DNA of 64,000 nt from assembly GCF_025751535.1 (NCBI RefSeq), contig NZ_JAOWLC010000001.1:1-64000 (forward strand), written 5' to 3'. Below are positions 56,555 through 64,000 of this stretch, one piece after another. The DNA is from Lentibacter sp. XHP0401 (GTDB lineage Bacteria; Pseudomonadota; Alphaproteobacteria; Rhodobacterales; Rhodobacteraceae). The notes under the pieces were generated by a model. That model saw only the letters and a list, made by a program, of their open reading frames with translations. It did not search any database and was not told the DNA's origin. How positions within the stretch are numbered: position 1 is the first letter of the stretch; each line of letters opens with the position of its first letter. The translations under genes were made by a program, and so were the position numbers.

Positions 56555-56824
56555 CTATTTGAGCTGGCTGTCTTTTGAGCCGCGACGATTGATGCCGCCG
56601 CGCTGGTTTGCAGCTGTGTCTCGCTCGGACATGCAGTCGATGCAAAGCTTCACGCCCGGGATTGCGCTACGGCGCGCCTCGGGGATTTCTTCTTCGCACT
56701 CTGCGCAATGGGTGAGGCTTTCGCCGACAGGCTGTTTGCGCGCTTTGAGGCGCGCAAGTTCGTCGCTGATCGAGGCTTCGATCTGTTCGCTCACGGCGCC
56801 GTCTCTGGCCCATCCGCCTGCCAT
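56555..56824 (-). CDS. DksA/TraR-type C4 zinc-finger protein
   Basis: An 89-residue protein with a short N-terminal helix and the C4 zinc finger CAEC at 40-43 and CIDC at 61-64, as in the TraR/short DksA group that bind the RNA polymerase secondary channel. The coiled-coil of full-length DksA is shortened. GGGAG precedes the ATG. It is the last gene of a leftward operon with a DUF900 lipoprotein hydrolase, VCBS protein and ferredoxin; a role in transcription is inferred from fold only. Confidence 0.88.
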   Translation of the reverse strand: MAGGWARDGAVSEQIEASISDELARLKARKQPVGESLTHCAECEEEIPEARRSAIPGVKLCIDCMSERDTAANQRGGINRRGSKDSQLK

Positions 56825-56837
56825 GGTTTTCTCCCTG

Positions 56838-57896
56838 CTACTGCAAGAGCCGCCCGTCGCGGCGGCTTTCTCCAAGAAGAACATAGCGCGAGAATTCCTC
56901 GGCTGCCAAGCCTACTCCGCTGGTAAACCTGCGCATGAACTGGATGGCTGCAGGAGAGGAGACCGGGACCATATGGCCGAGGCCTCCGCCTGCTTCAAAC
57001 AGGGAGAAGTCGAGCACACTCACCTCGAGACCTTCAACCTCTTCGGCGTTCTGGATGCGGCCCAAGCGTTCCTTTCGGCCCGTGAGCAGGCCTGCCACGT
57101 TGAGAGCGCGGTCTTTCTGACTTGTCATGATGATGAACGGTTGTGGCAGCTTTCCGATTTCGCGGGCTTGTTGGCGGAAGACATCCGGGTCGATATCGGG
57201 TGACATGAGGATCACGGCTTCGAGCGCGTTGACCTGGCCGGATTTTCCTTGAAGGGCCATTTGGCGCAGTGACTCCATTACCAGATAGCTGCCCATAGAG
57301 TGTGCGAGAATGATCACACGGCGTTGGCCCGAGCGGTTCAGATCTTCCAGCAGGCGGGCAAAGTCGGAGCGCGCGAAGAGCACTGAGTCACGGTCGTAGG
57401 CGTAGCCGAGCGGATCACCTGCGGAGGGCCATGAGAAGAGCAGCGCGGGGTTTGTCAGCTCGAAATCATGCTGGATCTGGGCGAGGCGGAAGGCGGCATC
57501 TTCGAGCGTATTGTTATAACCGTGCACAAAGATCAGCAGCGGCTCGTCTTGATCTTTGCTGGCCTTGCGAATGCGGGTGGCCAGCGCAGGGGCATCTTTT
57601 AGCGGTTCCGCGCCAAGGGGAGCGAAATGGCGGCGGGCATCGACCACTCCGGTGCCGCGCTCGATCTTGCCGACTTCATGGTGCGGAGGGATGGATATTT
57701 CGGCCTGAGCGTAGCTCATTTTTGCAGAGCGCCGCTCACCGAATATCTGGCCGCTCTGGCCTTCGGTGCGCATGGTGGCGATGAAGATGGTTTTGACAGT
57801 GGCCTCAGGAACGGGCGCCGAAAAGCCCACGGCCTGCGGGCGGGTACAGGCTGCGAGGACGATAAGCATGATAAACAGGAAGATACGGTAAAGCAT
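56838..57896 (-). CDS. DUF900 alpha/beta hydrolase lipoprotein
   Basis: A 352-residue predicted lipoprotein (FLFIMLIVLAAC, lipobox Cys17) with a DUF900-type alpha/beta hydrolase domain. Motifs are VKTIFIATMRTEG, LLIFVHGYNNTLEDAAFRLA (oxyanion) and IILAHSMGSYLVMESLRQM (nucleophile Ser), with SPDIDPDVFRQQA after. The C-terminal His is likely near GGLGHMVPVSS. It probably works at the inner face of the outer membrane. Substrate unknown; it lies 21 bases after the VCBS gene. Confidence 0.9.
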   Translation of the reverse strand: MLYRIFLFIMLIVLAACTRPQAVGFSAPVPEATVKTIFIATMRTEGQSGQIFGERRSAKMSYAQAEISIPPHHEVGKIERGTGVVDARRHFAPLGAEPLKDAPALATRIRKASKDQDEPLLIFVHGYNNTLEDAAFRLAQIQHDFELTNPALLFSWPSAGDPLGYAYDRDSVLFARSDFARLLEDLNRSGQRRVIILAHSMGSYLVMESLRQMALQGKSGQVNALEAVILMSPDIDPDVFRQQAREIGKLPQPFIIMTSQKDRALNVAGLLTGRKERLGRIQNAEEVEGLEVSVLDFSLFEAGGGLGHMVPVSSPAAIQFMRRFTSGVGLAAEEFSRYVLLGESRRDGRLLQ

Positions 57897-57917
57897 AGGC
57901 GCTTTATGGCACGTTGA

Positions 57918-58679
57918 TCACGAGCAGGAAAGCGCTGCTGTGAGGCTTTCGGGGCCGGTGTAGGCTCCGATGTCCTTTGTGCTGAGGGCTTGCCCGTCAA
58001 ACTGTGTGGCGATGATGCGCGTCCAGTTTGAATTTGCTGTAATCATTTCGGGCGTGCCTTGGCAGGTGCGGATGCCGCCTGCAATAAAATTCCAGCCGAT
58101 CTGGTGATTGGTAAGGCCTGTCTGGCTGGCAACTTCGGTGAGTGTGCCATCCTTGAAGCGCCAGAGGCGGAGGGTTTTGGCAAGGTGTGGTCTGTCGATG
58201 TAGGCGATTTCGATCTGGCCGTCGCCGTCAAAATCGGCTGCGCCGACGGGAGCCAGCCAGCGGTTTTTCTGGCCGATGTGGGGCGTGGCGGTAAGGAGGC
58301 CGGTGGGGTTGTAGACGGAGAGCCGCGCGCCGAGCGAGGCTTCGGATTCAACCACCACAACTTCTGCTGCACCATCCCCGTCAAGGTCAATGAGGCGGGG
58401 GCTTAAGTCTTCAAACACGCGGTTTTCGGGAAGGCGCAGGGTAAGCGTTTTGCTCGGACCATTTATGGATTTGGTGAGCAGCTCCAGTGCGCCATATTCG
58501 ATATCGTCGCCCAGAACGCCGTGGGGGTAGCGTGTTGTCGGCTCTGTGAACTTGGCTGATGTGATCAGGTCTTGCGCGGCACTTGCCGCCGGCAACGTTG
58601 CAACAAGAGCCGCAGACAGAACCGCGCCGCGGGTGAGGCGGCGCAGGGTGTGCACGGTTTGTCGCGGTGCTTTGGCCAA
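57918..58679 (-). CDS. Exported VCBS/FG-GAP repeat protein
   Basis: A 253-residue secreted protein with at least two FG-GAP/VCBS-like calcium-binding repeats: LIDLDGDGAAEVVVVE and AADFDGDGQIEIAYID. The N-terminus has a signal peptide (GAVLSAALVATLPAASA). The reading starts at a TTG at 58679, two bases after the ferredoxin stop; a GTG at 58655 (then HTLRRLTRG) would give a cleaner signal peptide and may be the real start. Repeats of this type form beta-propeller blades; only a partial propeller is possible at this length. Function unknown. Confidence 0.78.
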   Translation of the reverse strand: MAKAPRQTVHTLRRLTRGAVLSAALVATLPAASAAQDLITSAKFTEPTTRYPHGVLGDDIEYGALELLTKSINGPSKTLTLRLPENRVFEDLSPRLIDLDGDGAAEVVVVESEASLGARLSVYNPTGLLTATPHIGQKNRWLAPVGAADFDGDGQIEIAYIDRPHLAKTLRLWRFKDGTLTEVASQTGLTNHQIGWNFIAGGIRTCQGTPEMITANSNWTRIIATQFDGQALSTKDIGAYTGPESLTAALSCS

Positions 58680-58681
58680 AA

Positions 58682-59041
<360 letters not shown>

Positions 59042-59070
59042 TTACAAAAGGCGGCGCGCCGCTGCCAGCC

Positions 59071-59089
59071 CTAAAGCGTTTTGCACTTC
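59071..59089 (+). repeat. Short intergenic motif CTAAAGCGTTTT-GCACTTC (copy 2)
   Basis: Second copy of the 19-base motif seen at 31339-31357 (two mismatches). It lies in the divergent region between the ferredoxin and the peptidoglycan-binding lipoprotein genes. Confidence 0.4.
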
Positions 59090-59268
59090 ATCTGTGTCTC
59101 AGATTTGTTTCATAACGCCCGCCCCACTGAAGGGACGTGGGCATTTTTACGAACTGCATTCATGCCACAGCGCGAAGACTTCGTGAGCGAAGGCAGGAAT
59201 GTATGCTTTGCGGGGCGCAGTTTTGGGCGTAACTTGAGCGAAATCAGCAGAAGCAGGCGAAAAACAGA

Positions 59269-59784
59269 TTGAAACGGGTTTTGACATCACTGGTGATGAC
59301 GCTTGCTTTGGGCGCGTGTGCCGAGCAGAGCCTCATTTCAAAAGTCGAGCCTGCACTTGTGGAGAGTTTTGAAGCCCCGCCGCCCGGATCGGACCCGAAC
59401 TCGTGCTGGGGGAAGGATGTGAGCCCTGCGGTGATTGAAACCGTGAGCGAGCGGGTCTTGGTGCAGCCTGCCGAAATACGTGAAGACGGGACGGTTGTGA
59501 GTGAACCTGTCTACAATAAGCAGACGCGGCAGGCGATTGTGAAGGAGCGCCGCGAGATCTGGTTTGAGACGCCTTGTCAGGATGCGTTGACCCCCGACAT
59601 CATTGCGACGTTGCAGCGCGCGTTGAAGGCACGGGGGCTTTATGCGGGGCCGTTGTCGGGCAATCTTGATGGGCCGACCCGCTCGGCGATCCGCCGTTTT
59701 CAGGCGCGCGAAGGGCTCGACAGCTCGATCCTGTCGCTCTGGGCCGCGCGTAAGCTTGGGCTTGTGGCGATCGAGCGGAGTTAG
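59269..59784 (+). CDS. Peptidoglycan-binding-domain lipoprotein
   Basis: A 171-residue lipoprotein: after the start, LTSLVMTLALGAC is a signal with lipobox Cys17; the C-terminal 70 residues form a PG_binding_1 domain (IIATLQRALKARGLYAGPLS, then LDGPTRSAIRRFQAREGLD). The N-terminal part contains a single SCWG segment. The only in-frame start is a TTG at 59269, because a stop codon lies 13 codons upstream, so translation initiation is probably weak. Role: anchoring to or sensing the cell wall, by domain. Confidence 0.82.
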   Translation: MKRVLTSLVMTLALGACAEQSLISKVEPALVESFEAPPPGSDPNSCWGKDVSPAVIETVSERVLVQPAEIREDGTVVSEPVYNKQTRQAIVKERREIWFETPCQDALTPDIIATLQRALKARGLYAGPLSGNLDGPTRSAIRRFQAREGLDSSILSLWAARKLGLVAIERS

Positions 59785-59790
59785 AGCACC

Positions 59791-60462
59791 TTAGCGCCAG
59801 TCGACCAGATCGGACAGCGCGGCGCGAGGCGTGCGGAAGCTGTTGATCGGCGCTTTTGTATCACTGTAGCCGAAGGAGACGGCGCAGAGGATGAGGCGGT
59901 CATCGGGCAAAGCGAAATATTCGCGCAGAAAGGGGGCGTAGCCTGCCGGTGCGGCCTGCGGAATACTGCCGAGACCGAGGCTTGTGAGGGCCGCGCAAAA
60001 CGCGGTGACAAAGCCGCCGCAATCGAGCGCGCCATATGCTCCAAGCTCGTGCGGGCTGCTGACAAGTGCCATGTGTGGTGCGCCGAAAAAGTTAAAATTT
60101 TCCAGCATTTGCGCGGTGCGCGCAGGTTTGTCATCGCGTTCAATCGACGCTGCATCATAGAGCTGCATTCCGCAATCAAAGCGGCGGGCTTTGTATGCGC
60201 CTGAATAGCTTTCGGGCCAGGGGAGGTCTGGTTGCATGGGGCTTGTTTGGGCGTGGGTATGGAGTGCCTTCCCCAAGCGGGCTGTTTCGCTCGCTTCGGT
60301 GATGAGAAGGTGCCACGGCTGGGCGTTACACCACGAGGGTGCGCGGGCGGCTGTGGCCACGGCTTGCTTGATGAGTTCGCGCGGCACAGGTGTGTCGAGA
60401 TAGGCGCGGCAGGAGTGGCGCGCTTTGAGGATGCTGTCGAGGGCTGTGTGCTCTGCGGTCAT
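59791..60462 (-). CDS. Nitroreductase-family flavoprotein
   Basis: A 223-residue FMN-dependent oxidoreductase of the nitroreductase family. The FMN-binding RHSCRAY is at residues 15-21 and SWCNAQPWHL follows; LSLGLGSIPQ-like ALTSLGLGSIPQA is the second FMN segment. Members reduce nitro compounds, quinones or flavins with NAD(P)H. Its ATG overlaps the stop of the upstream zinc-ribbon gene by four bases, making it the last gene of the telA operon. Confidence 0.88.
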   Translation of the reverse strand: MTAEHTALDSILKARHSCRAYLDTPVPRELIKQAVATAARAPSWCNAQPWHLLITEASETARLGKALHTHAQTSPMQPDLPWPESYSGAYKARRFDCGMQLYDAASIERDDKPARTAQMLENFNFFGAPHMALVSSPHELGAYGALDCGGFVTAFCAALTSLGLGSIPQAAPAGYAPFLREYFALPDDRLILCAVSFGYSDTKAPINSFRTPRAALSDLVDWR

Positions 60463-61574
60463 TGGAAGGCTCCTTGCTCGAGACCGTAGAAGTAGCCGAT
60501 TGTGCCTGCGATGATAAGGCCGAGCAGGACAGCGAAGGCGATTTTCCAGGCCGAGTAGGGCCGCTCGCCCTGCACGCGGCCTGTGCGGCCGTTGACGACA
60601 AAGCGGAAGGTGCGGCCACGGTATTTGTAGGCTGCGAGCCAGACGGGCAGCAGGATATGCTTGAACGTCACGTCTTTTACCGATGTGTCGATGTCGTGGA
60701 TGCGCTGGCGGTCACCGCCGATATCAAACTTCACATCGCGCTCGATGACGCGGGCCATATGTGCGCGGGCCTCCTGATAGCCTTCCTCAAGCTGCACAGA
60801 ATAGCCCTCGGCGCGAAATCCGGCGAGGTATTCGGGGCGGTAAGGCTCAAGGGCTGCCAGATCCCACGGCTCAAGCGCGTCGGTGAAGCGTTTGGGCGGG
60901 CTTTTGGACGCCAGCACCAATACATCATCAAAGAAGCGCGCCACGCGACCACGGGCGGGGGACCAGCGGATCTTGGCGACCTGCTTGCGCACGCGTTTGC
61001 CATCGCGCACGACTGTTATGGTTTCATAATATACGGTACCGCGCTCACCCGAGTAGCGCGAGGCGGTATCGGCATCAAATGTCCAGTAGGGCACATAGAT
61101 ACCGCTCATGGCGCGGCCCTTGCGGGCGTAGTCTTGCAGGCCATTCGGGGCAAACCAGAGGCTGCCGAGCCAGTCTTTCATGGCGCTGCGGGCGGTGGGT
61201 TCATCAAGCGCGAAGGGCAGCACACCGCGTGGTTTTATGTGACGGTGCAGCCCCGTATCCGTGACCACGGGCGTGGCGCAGAAGGGGCATTCGGCGGCGT
61301 GGGTGTTGGAATCAAACTCCACCTGCGCGGCGCAGTTGGGGCATTGGGAGACACGGGTCTCTTCGATATCCTGCGCGGGCAGGACCGAGCGCAGTGCCGC
61401 CTCAAAATCCAGCTCGCGGATCGCCGGGCCACGCGTCAGGCCGATCTCTTCGGTATTTCCACAGTGATCGCAGATCAGACGATCATGCCCCGGATCAAAG
61501 CGGTAGTCCGCCCCGCAGCTTTGGCAGGGAAAACGGTGACTGGCGGCCACGTCTACGGGTGCGGTTTCGGACAA
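60459..61574 (-). CDS. Zinc-ribbon membrane protein
   Basis: A 371-residue protein with two C4 zinc ribbons: CQSC/CDHC in the first 40 residues and CPNC/CPFC at about residues 78-101. A long middle region follows (LPFALDEPTARSAMKDWLGS, VPYWTFDADTASRYSG), and a C-terminal membrane helix at about 345-365. Similar proteins are sometimes mislabelled as replication factor Y or TFIIB-like; I see no helicase motif. The start is a TTG at 61574 with AAAGG upstream. It follows the SPFH gene by 50 bases, and this pair is recurrent in Rhodobacterales by memory. Confidence 0.82.
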   Translation of the reverse strand: MSETAPVDVAASHRFPCQSCGADYRFDPGHDRLICDHCGNTEEIGLTRGPAIRELDFEAALRSVLPAQDIEETRVSQCPNCAAQVEFDSNTHAAECPFCATPVVTDTGLHRHIKPRGVLPFALDEPTARSAMKDWLGSLWFAPNGLQDYARKGRAMSGIYVPYWTFDADTASRYSGERGTVYYETITVVRDGKRVRKQVAKIRWSPARGRVARFFDDVLVLASKSPPKRFTDALEPWDLAALEPYRPEYLAGFRAEGYSVQLEEGYQEARAHMARVIERDVKFDIGGDRQRIHDIDTSVKDVTFKHILLPVWLAAYKYRGRTFRFVVNGRTGRVQGERPYSAWKIAFAVLLGLIIAGTIGYFYGLEQGAFQ

Positions 61575-61592
61575 GAGATTTATGCCTTTGGC

Positions 61593-61617
61593 GAGGATAT
61601 TTGGAGCAAAAAGAAAG
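61593..61617 (+). repeat. Intergenic repeat copy D core
   Basis: GAGGATATTTGGAG then CAAAAAGAAAG. It lies in the 50-base gap between the SPFH and zinc-ribbon genes of the leftward operon, the only copy placed inside an operon. Confidence 0.6.
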
Positions 61618-61624
61618 GAGTTTG

Positions 61625-62731
61625 TCAGCCTTCGGGAGGGGGCGGCGGCAGGACTGTGAAGAGGGTCGCGAGGGCTGTGACCTCGGCGGCTTTTTTCCAG
61701 CCGTCCTGACCCGCGGTCCAGACCAGCGTGTCACGGGTGAGCGCACCATCTGCCGACATGCGGCCCATTGAGGCGCGCGAAAACGGCCCCTTTGTCTGCC
61801 CCGCTTCGGCGATGTGCCAGACCTGCTCTACAGGAGGCGGGGGCGGCGCGATTTGGGCTTGCGGCGCGGGCGTGCCCCATGGCCCCGCTTGGGCGGAGGC
61901 TTCGCGGGCGATTTGCATGCCAAGGCCTGCACCGACGCCAGCCTGAAGCGCGCCGGCACCTGCACCTTGCGCAGTGAGGCTTTCGGCGGCCTGAAAGTTC
62001 ATATAAGTTGACAGGTCGCCGATCACGCCCATGGAGGTGCGTTTGTCGAGCACAGCTTCGACAGCCTCGGGGAGCGAAATATTCTCGATATAAAGCTCTG
62101 GAATTTCAAGGCCATATTCGGCAAGGCGCGCGGCGATATCGCGGCCGACCAGCGTGCCGAGTTCGCGGGTGTTGGCGGCCATGTCGAGCACAGGGATGCC
62201 CGAGCGCGCGATGGTGCGGGAAAATTCCTGCACGATGATGTTGCGGATCTGGTAGCTGATTTCGTCCATGGTGAATTCGCCGTCTGTACCGACGATCTCT
62301 GTCAGGAAGCGGGCGGGATCGCTCACCTTGATCGTGTAGCTGCCATAGGCGCGCAAGCGCACGGGGCCGAACTCGGGATCACGCGCGATGATCGGGTTTT
62401 TGGTGCCCCACTTGAGGTCACTAAAGCGGGTGGTGTTGACGAAATAGACTTCTGATTTGAACGGGCTTTCAAAACCGTGATCCCAGTGGTTGAGCGTTGT
62501 CATCACGGGCATGTTGTTGGTCTCGAGCATGTAGAGACCCGGGGTAAACACATCAGCTAGCTGGCCTTCGTGAACGAAGACTGCCGCCTGACCCTCGCGC
62601 ACTGTGAGCTTGGCACCGTATTTGATCTCGTGGCCCTCACGCTCGAAGCGCCAGACCATCGTGTCGCGGGTGTCGTCTGTCCAGTGGATGACATCGATAA
62701 ATTCGCCTGTCAGAAAATCAAAAATACCCAT
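61625..62731 (-). CDS. SPFH-domain protein with C-terminal GYF_2 domain
   Basis: A 368-residue protein. The N-terminal 260 residues are an SPFH/virion-core-like domain (EIKYGAKLTVREGQAAVFVH, FGPVRLRAYGSYTIKVSD, YGLEIPELYIENISLPEAVE), followed by a Gly/Ala/Pro linker and a GYF_2 (DUF4339) domain at about 305-355 (VWHIAEAGQTKGPFSRASMG, WTAGQDGWKKAAEV). There is no membrane helix at the N-terminus, unlike HflC. AAGGAG precedes the ATG. GYF_2 domains are thought to mediate protein contacts. It is paired with the zinc-ribbon membrane protein. Confidence 0.88.
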   Translation of the reverse strand: MGIFDFLTGEFIDVIHWTDDTRDTMVWRFEREGHEIKYGAKLTVREGQAAVFVHEGQLADVFTPGLYMLETNNMPVMTTLNHWDHGFESPFKSEVYFVNTTRFSDLKWGTKNPIIARDPEFGPVRLRAYGSYTIKVSDPARFLTEIVGTDGEFTMDEISYQIRNIIVQEFSRTIARSGIPVLDMAANTRELGTLVGRDIAARLAEYGLEIPELYIENISLPEAVEAVLDKRTSMGVIGDLSTYMNFQAAESLTAQGAGAGALQAGVGAGLGMQIAREASAQAGPWGTPAPQAQIAPPPPPVEQVWHIAEAGQTKGPFSRASMGRMSADGALTRDTLVWTAGQDGWKKAAEVTALATLFTVLPPPPPEG

Positions 62732-62751
62732 GGGGGTCTCCTTTTTTGTGC

Positions 62752-63726
62752 TCAGCTGTCGGTTTCATCTGTGAGCTCAGATGCGATTTGGGTGATGACG
62801 GGGCGGGCCTCGCTTAGGCTCATGCCGCTTTTGAGACGCGGGTCATAGAGCATTTTGAGGAGCAGCTCGTCGTGGCTTGTGAGGGTGGCGAATTCCTCGT
62901 CATCGTTGAAGATCGAGGGGCGCGCGAGGGGGCTGTCATTGGAGAGGCCAAGGCCTTGCGCCAGCTCCTCGTGGATGCAGGAGAGCCGCATAAGTGAGGG
63001 GTGCTCTGCTCTGATAATGGCGATGGCACGCTCGCCGCCGGCATTGGCGGAGGGGGTATTGGTGTGCACGAGGCAATAGATATCGCGTGGCAGGTTGGTG
63101 AGCGTTTCGAGGCGTGCTTTGGGAAACGCGGGCCAGACGCGGGTGACTGTTTCCTTGAGGGCGTCGCCGTCATCGGCGCTGGCGAAGATCACATGAAAGT
63201 TGGCTTTAGCGGCGGAAACGCGGATTGGATGGCCTGTTACGCGGGCAAGGCGACTTGCGTAGGCATTGACGGCGGCGGCATCACTGGCGCGCTGTTTCGC
63301 AGAAACCGAGGGGCCGAAATGTGTGGCGAAGCGCACTTCGCCGCGCCACGGATGAAAACGGCTGACAGCTTCTGACCCTGCGGTGAGGTTACCGCCTGCG
63401 TGTTCGTCATAAAAGGCGATGGTCTCGAAATTGCGCGCCAGATCACGCGCGCGGTAGTTGGTGTCGGGGCCGCCTCCATCACGGCGCAGAAGGCCTTGTG
63501 AGAGCAGGTGTTCTTCGAGCTTTACATAATAGGCGGCCAGTTCGCGGGATCTGGCCGAAGGCGTCATGGGCGCTTGTGGTTGGGACGCGGCTTTGGGCGG
63601 AACGAGGCCAGCTGGGCGCGCCTGTGGTTTAAGGCTTTCGCGCATCGGAAAGTCGCATCCAGCCAGAAGGGACAGCCCTAGAAGAGCTGCCCCTGCAAGG
63701 TTCAAACTGCGACTTGCGCGGCTCAT
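62752..63726 (-). CDS. DUF2927 lipoprotein (second copy)
   Basis: A 324-residue predicted lipoprotein (LLGLSLLAGC, lipobox Cys24). The DUF2927 core at about residues 95-310 includes SCIHEELAQGLGLSND (249-264) and SIFNDDEEFATLTSHDELLL (271-290), closely matching the paralogue at 32745-34115. Unlike that protein it has no TPR-like C-terminal half. It starts three bases after the telA stop, and the SPFH gene starts 20 bases after its own stop, so it belongs to the telA operon. The HEELAQ motif could be a degenerate metalloprotease site. Confidence 0.88.
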   Translation of the reverse strand: MSRASRSLNLAGAALLGLSLLAGCDFPMRESLKPQARPAGLVPPKAASQPQAPMTPSARSRELAAYYVKLEEHLLSQGLLRRDGGGPDTNYRARDLARNFETIAFYDEHAGGNLTAGSEAVSRFHPWRGEVRFATHFGPSVSAKQRASDAAAVNAYASRLARVTGHPIRVSAAKANFHVIFASADDGDALKETVTRVWPAFPKARLETLTNLPRDIYCLVHTNTPSANAGGERAIAIIRAEHPSLMRLSCIHEELAQGLGLSNDSPLARPSIFNDDEEFATLTSHDELLLKMLYDPRLKSGMSLSEARPVITQIASELTDETDS

Positions 63727-63729
63727 GGC

Positions 63730-64000
63730 TCAGCTTGGAACGGCTGTGCCGGCGGTATCGCCTGTGCCTGTTTTGCGCGCTTTGGCCGAGGCGAGCGTAT
63801 CGCGAAGCTCGGCTTCCATTTTCTTGAGCTCGACTTCGGCGGAGGCGCGGCGCGCTTTGCCTTCGTCGGCGATTTGCAGGCTTTCTTCGATCGTGCCGAT
63901 CAGGTCGGCGTTGGCCTGTTTGACGGCTTCGATATCAAACACACCGCGCTCCATTTCTGTGCGGATCATCTTGTTGCTGTCGCGCAGGTTCTTGGCGTTG
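63730..64000 (-). CDS. telA: Toxic anion resistance protein TelA, C-terminal part
   Basis: Only the last 90 codons are in the window; the 5' end lies beyond position 64000. The visible part reads NAKNLRDSNKMIRTEMERGV (split here) followed by FDIEAVKQANADLIGTIEES and LQIADEGKARRASAEVELKK, the highly conserved end of TelA/KlaA proteins, which are linked to tellurite and other toxic anion or membrane stress resistance. It is the first visible gene of the operon telA-DUF2927-SPFH-zinc ribbon-nitroreductase. Confidence 0.93.
   Translation of the reverse strand, partial: NAKNLRDSNKMIRTEMERGVFDIEAVKQANADLIGTIEESLQIADEGKARRASAEVELKKMEAELRDTLASAKARKTGTGDTAGTAVPS

Overview
The window looks like a chromosomal segment of a marine-type alphaproteobacterium of the order Rhodobacterales (Roseobacter group). 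The evidence is the moderately high G+C content, Paracoccus/Rhodobacter-like aa3 oxidase and cytochrome c, two perfect FNR-type boxes of the FnrL kind, CarD, a fused MrpAB antiporter subunit, and many families that I recognise mainly from this order (DUF2244, DUF2852, DUF2927, DUF6314, a membrane LytTR regulator). I see no prophage, insertion sequence, CRISPR array or rRNA operon. Most of the DNA is ordinary core genome with tightly packed, often overlapping genes.

Layout. 0-7.5 kb: DUF2244 and a membrane protein, ctaD with an FNR box in its leader, a small DUF1428/DUF1801/ArsR/SRPBCC cassette, a cytochrome c, lipB, a membrane LytTR regulator and a divergent DUF2306 gene. 7.6-16 kb: tRNA-Leu(GAG), an unknown protein, acyl-CoA dehydrogenase, a long acidic Ala/Glu-rich protein, thiamine pyrophosphokinase convergently overlapping a DMT transporter, L-serine dehydratase and a glutathione transferase. 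16-24 kb: rpiA-gor, the membrane quality-control run hflK-hflC-DUF2065-degP, an RDD protein, DUF2852 with an FNR box plus a palindrome, and a YbaK-type deacylase. 24-35 kb: glnE with a small partner, a lipoprotein, an RlmI-like methyltransferase whose start codon lies in a perfect hairpin loop, a PIN protein, M48 protease, a racemase-family enzyme, the VWA/54-aa membrane protein/DUF2927 lipoprotein operon, and a second DMT transporter.

35-50 kb: fliG without other flagellar genes, the six-gene mrp Na+/H+ antiporter operon, a 50-residue secreted Cys protein next to purB, DUF6314, bioY, carD, fdxA, and an S4 protein coupled to a large SUV3-like RNA helicase and a TPR protein. 51-56 kb: SCP2 protein plus lysophospholipase-like hydrolase, LtrA overlapping a K+-channel-like protein, and oligoendopeptidase F. 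56-64 kb: an envelope-flavoured operon (2Fe-2S ferredoxin, VCBS protein, DUF900 lipoprotein hydrolase, DksA-type zinc protein), a peptidoglycan-binding lipoprotein, and an apparent five-gene operon telA-DUF2927-SPFH/GYF-zinc-ribbon-nitroreductase running in from the right edge.

Most notable: (1) the telA/DUF2927/SPFH-GYF/zinc-ribbon operon, a poorly described envelope-stress-like module; (2) two DUF2927 lipoproteins, each in its own operon, sharing an HEELAQ signature that resembles a degenerate zinc-protease motif; (3) the hairpin that encloses a start codon at 27758-27786; (4) a dispersed intergenic repeat with five copies and a conserved core; (5) FNR boxes before ctaD and DUF2852, the latter with an adjacent operator-like palindrome; (6) three GTGCAC palindromes spaced exactly 11 bp apart in a convergent intergenic region. 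All functional assignments come from reading motifs and recalling families; no database search was possible.
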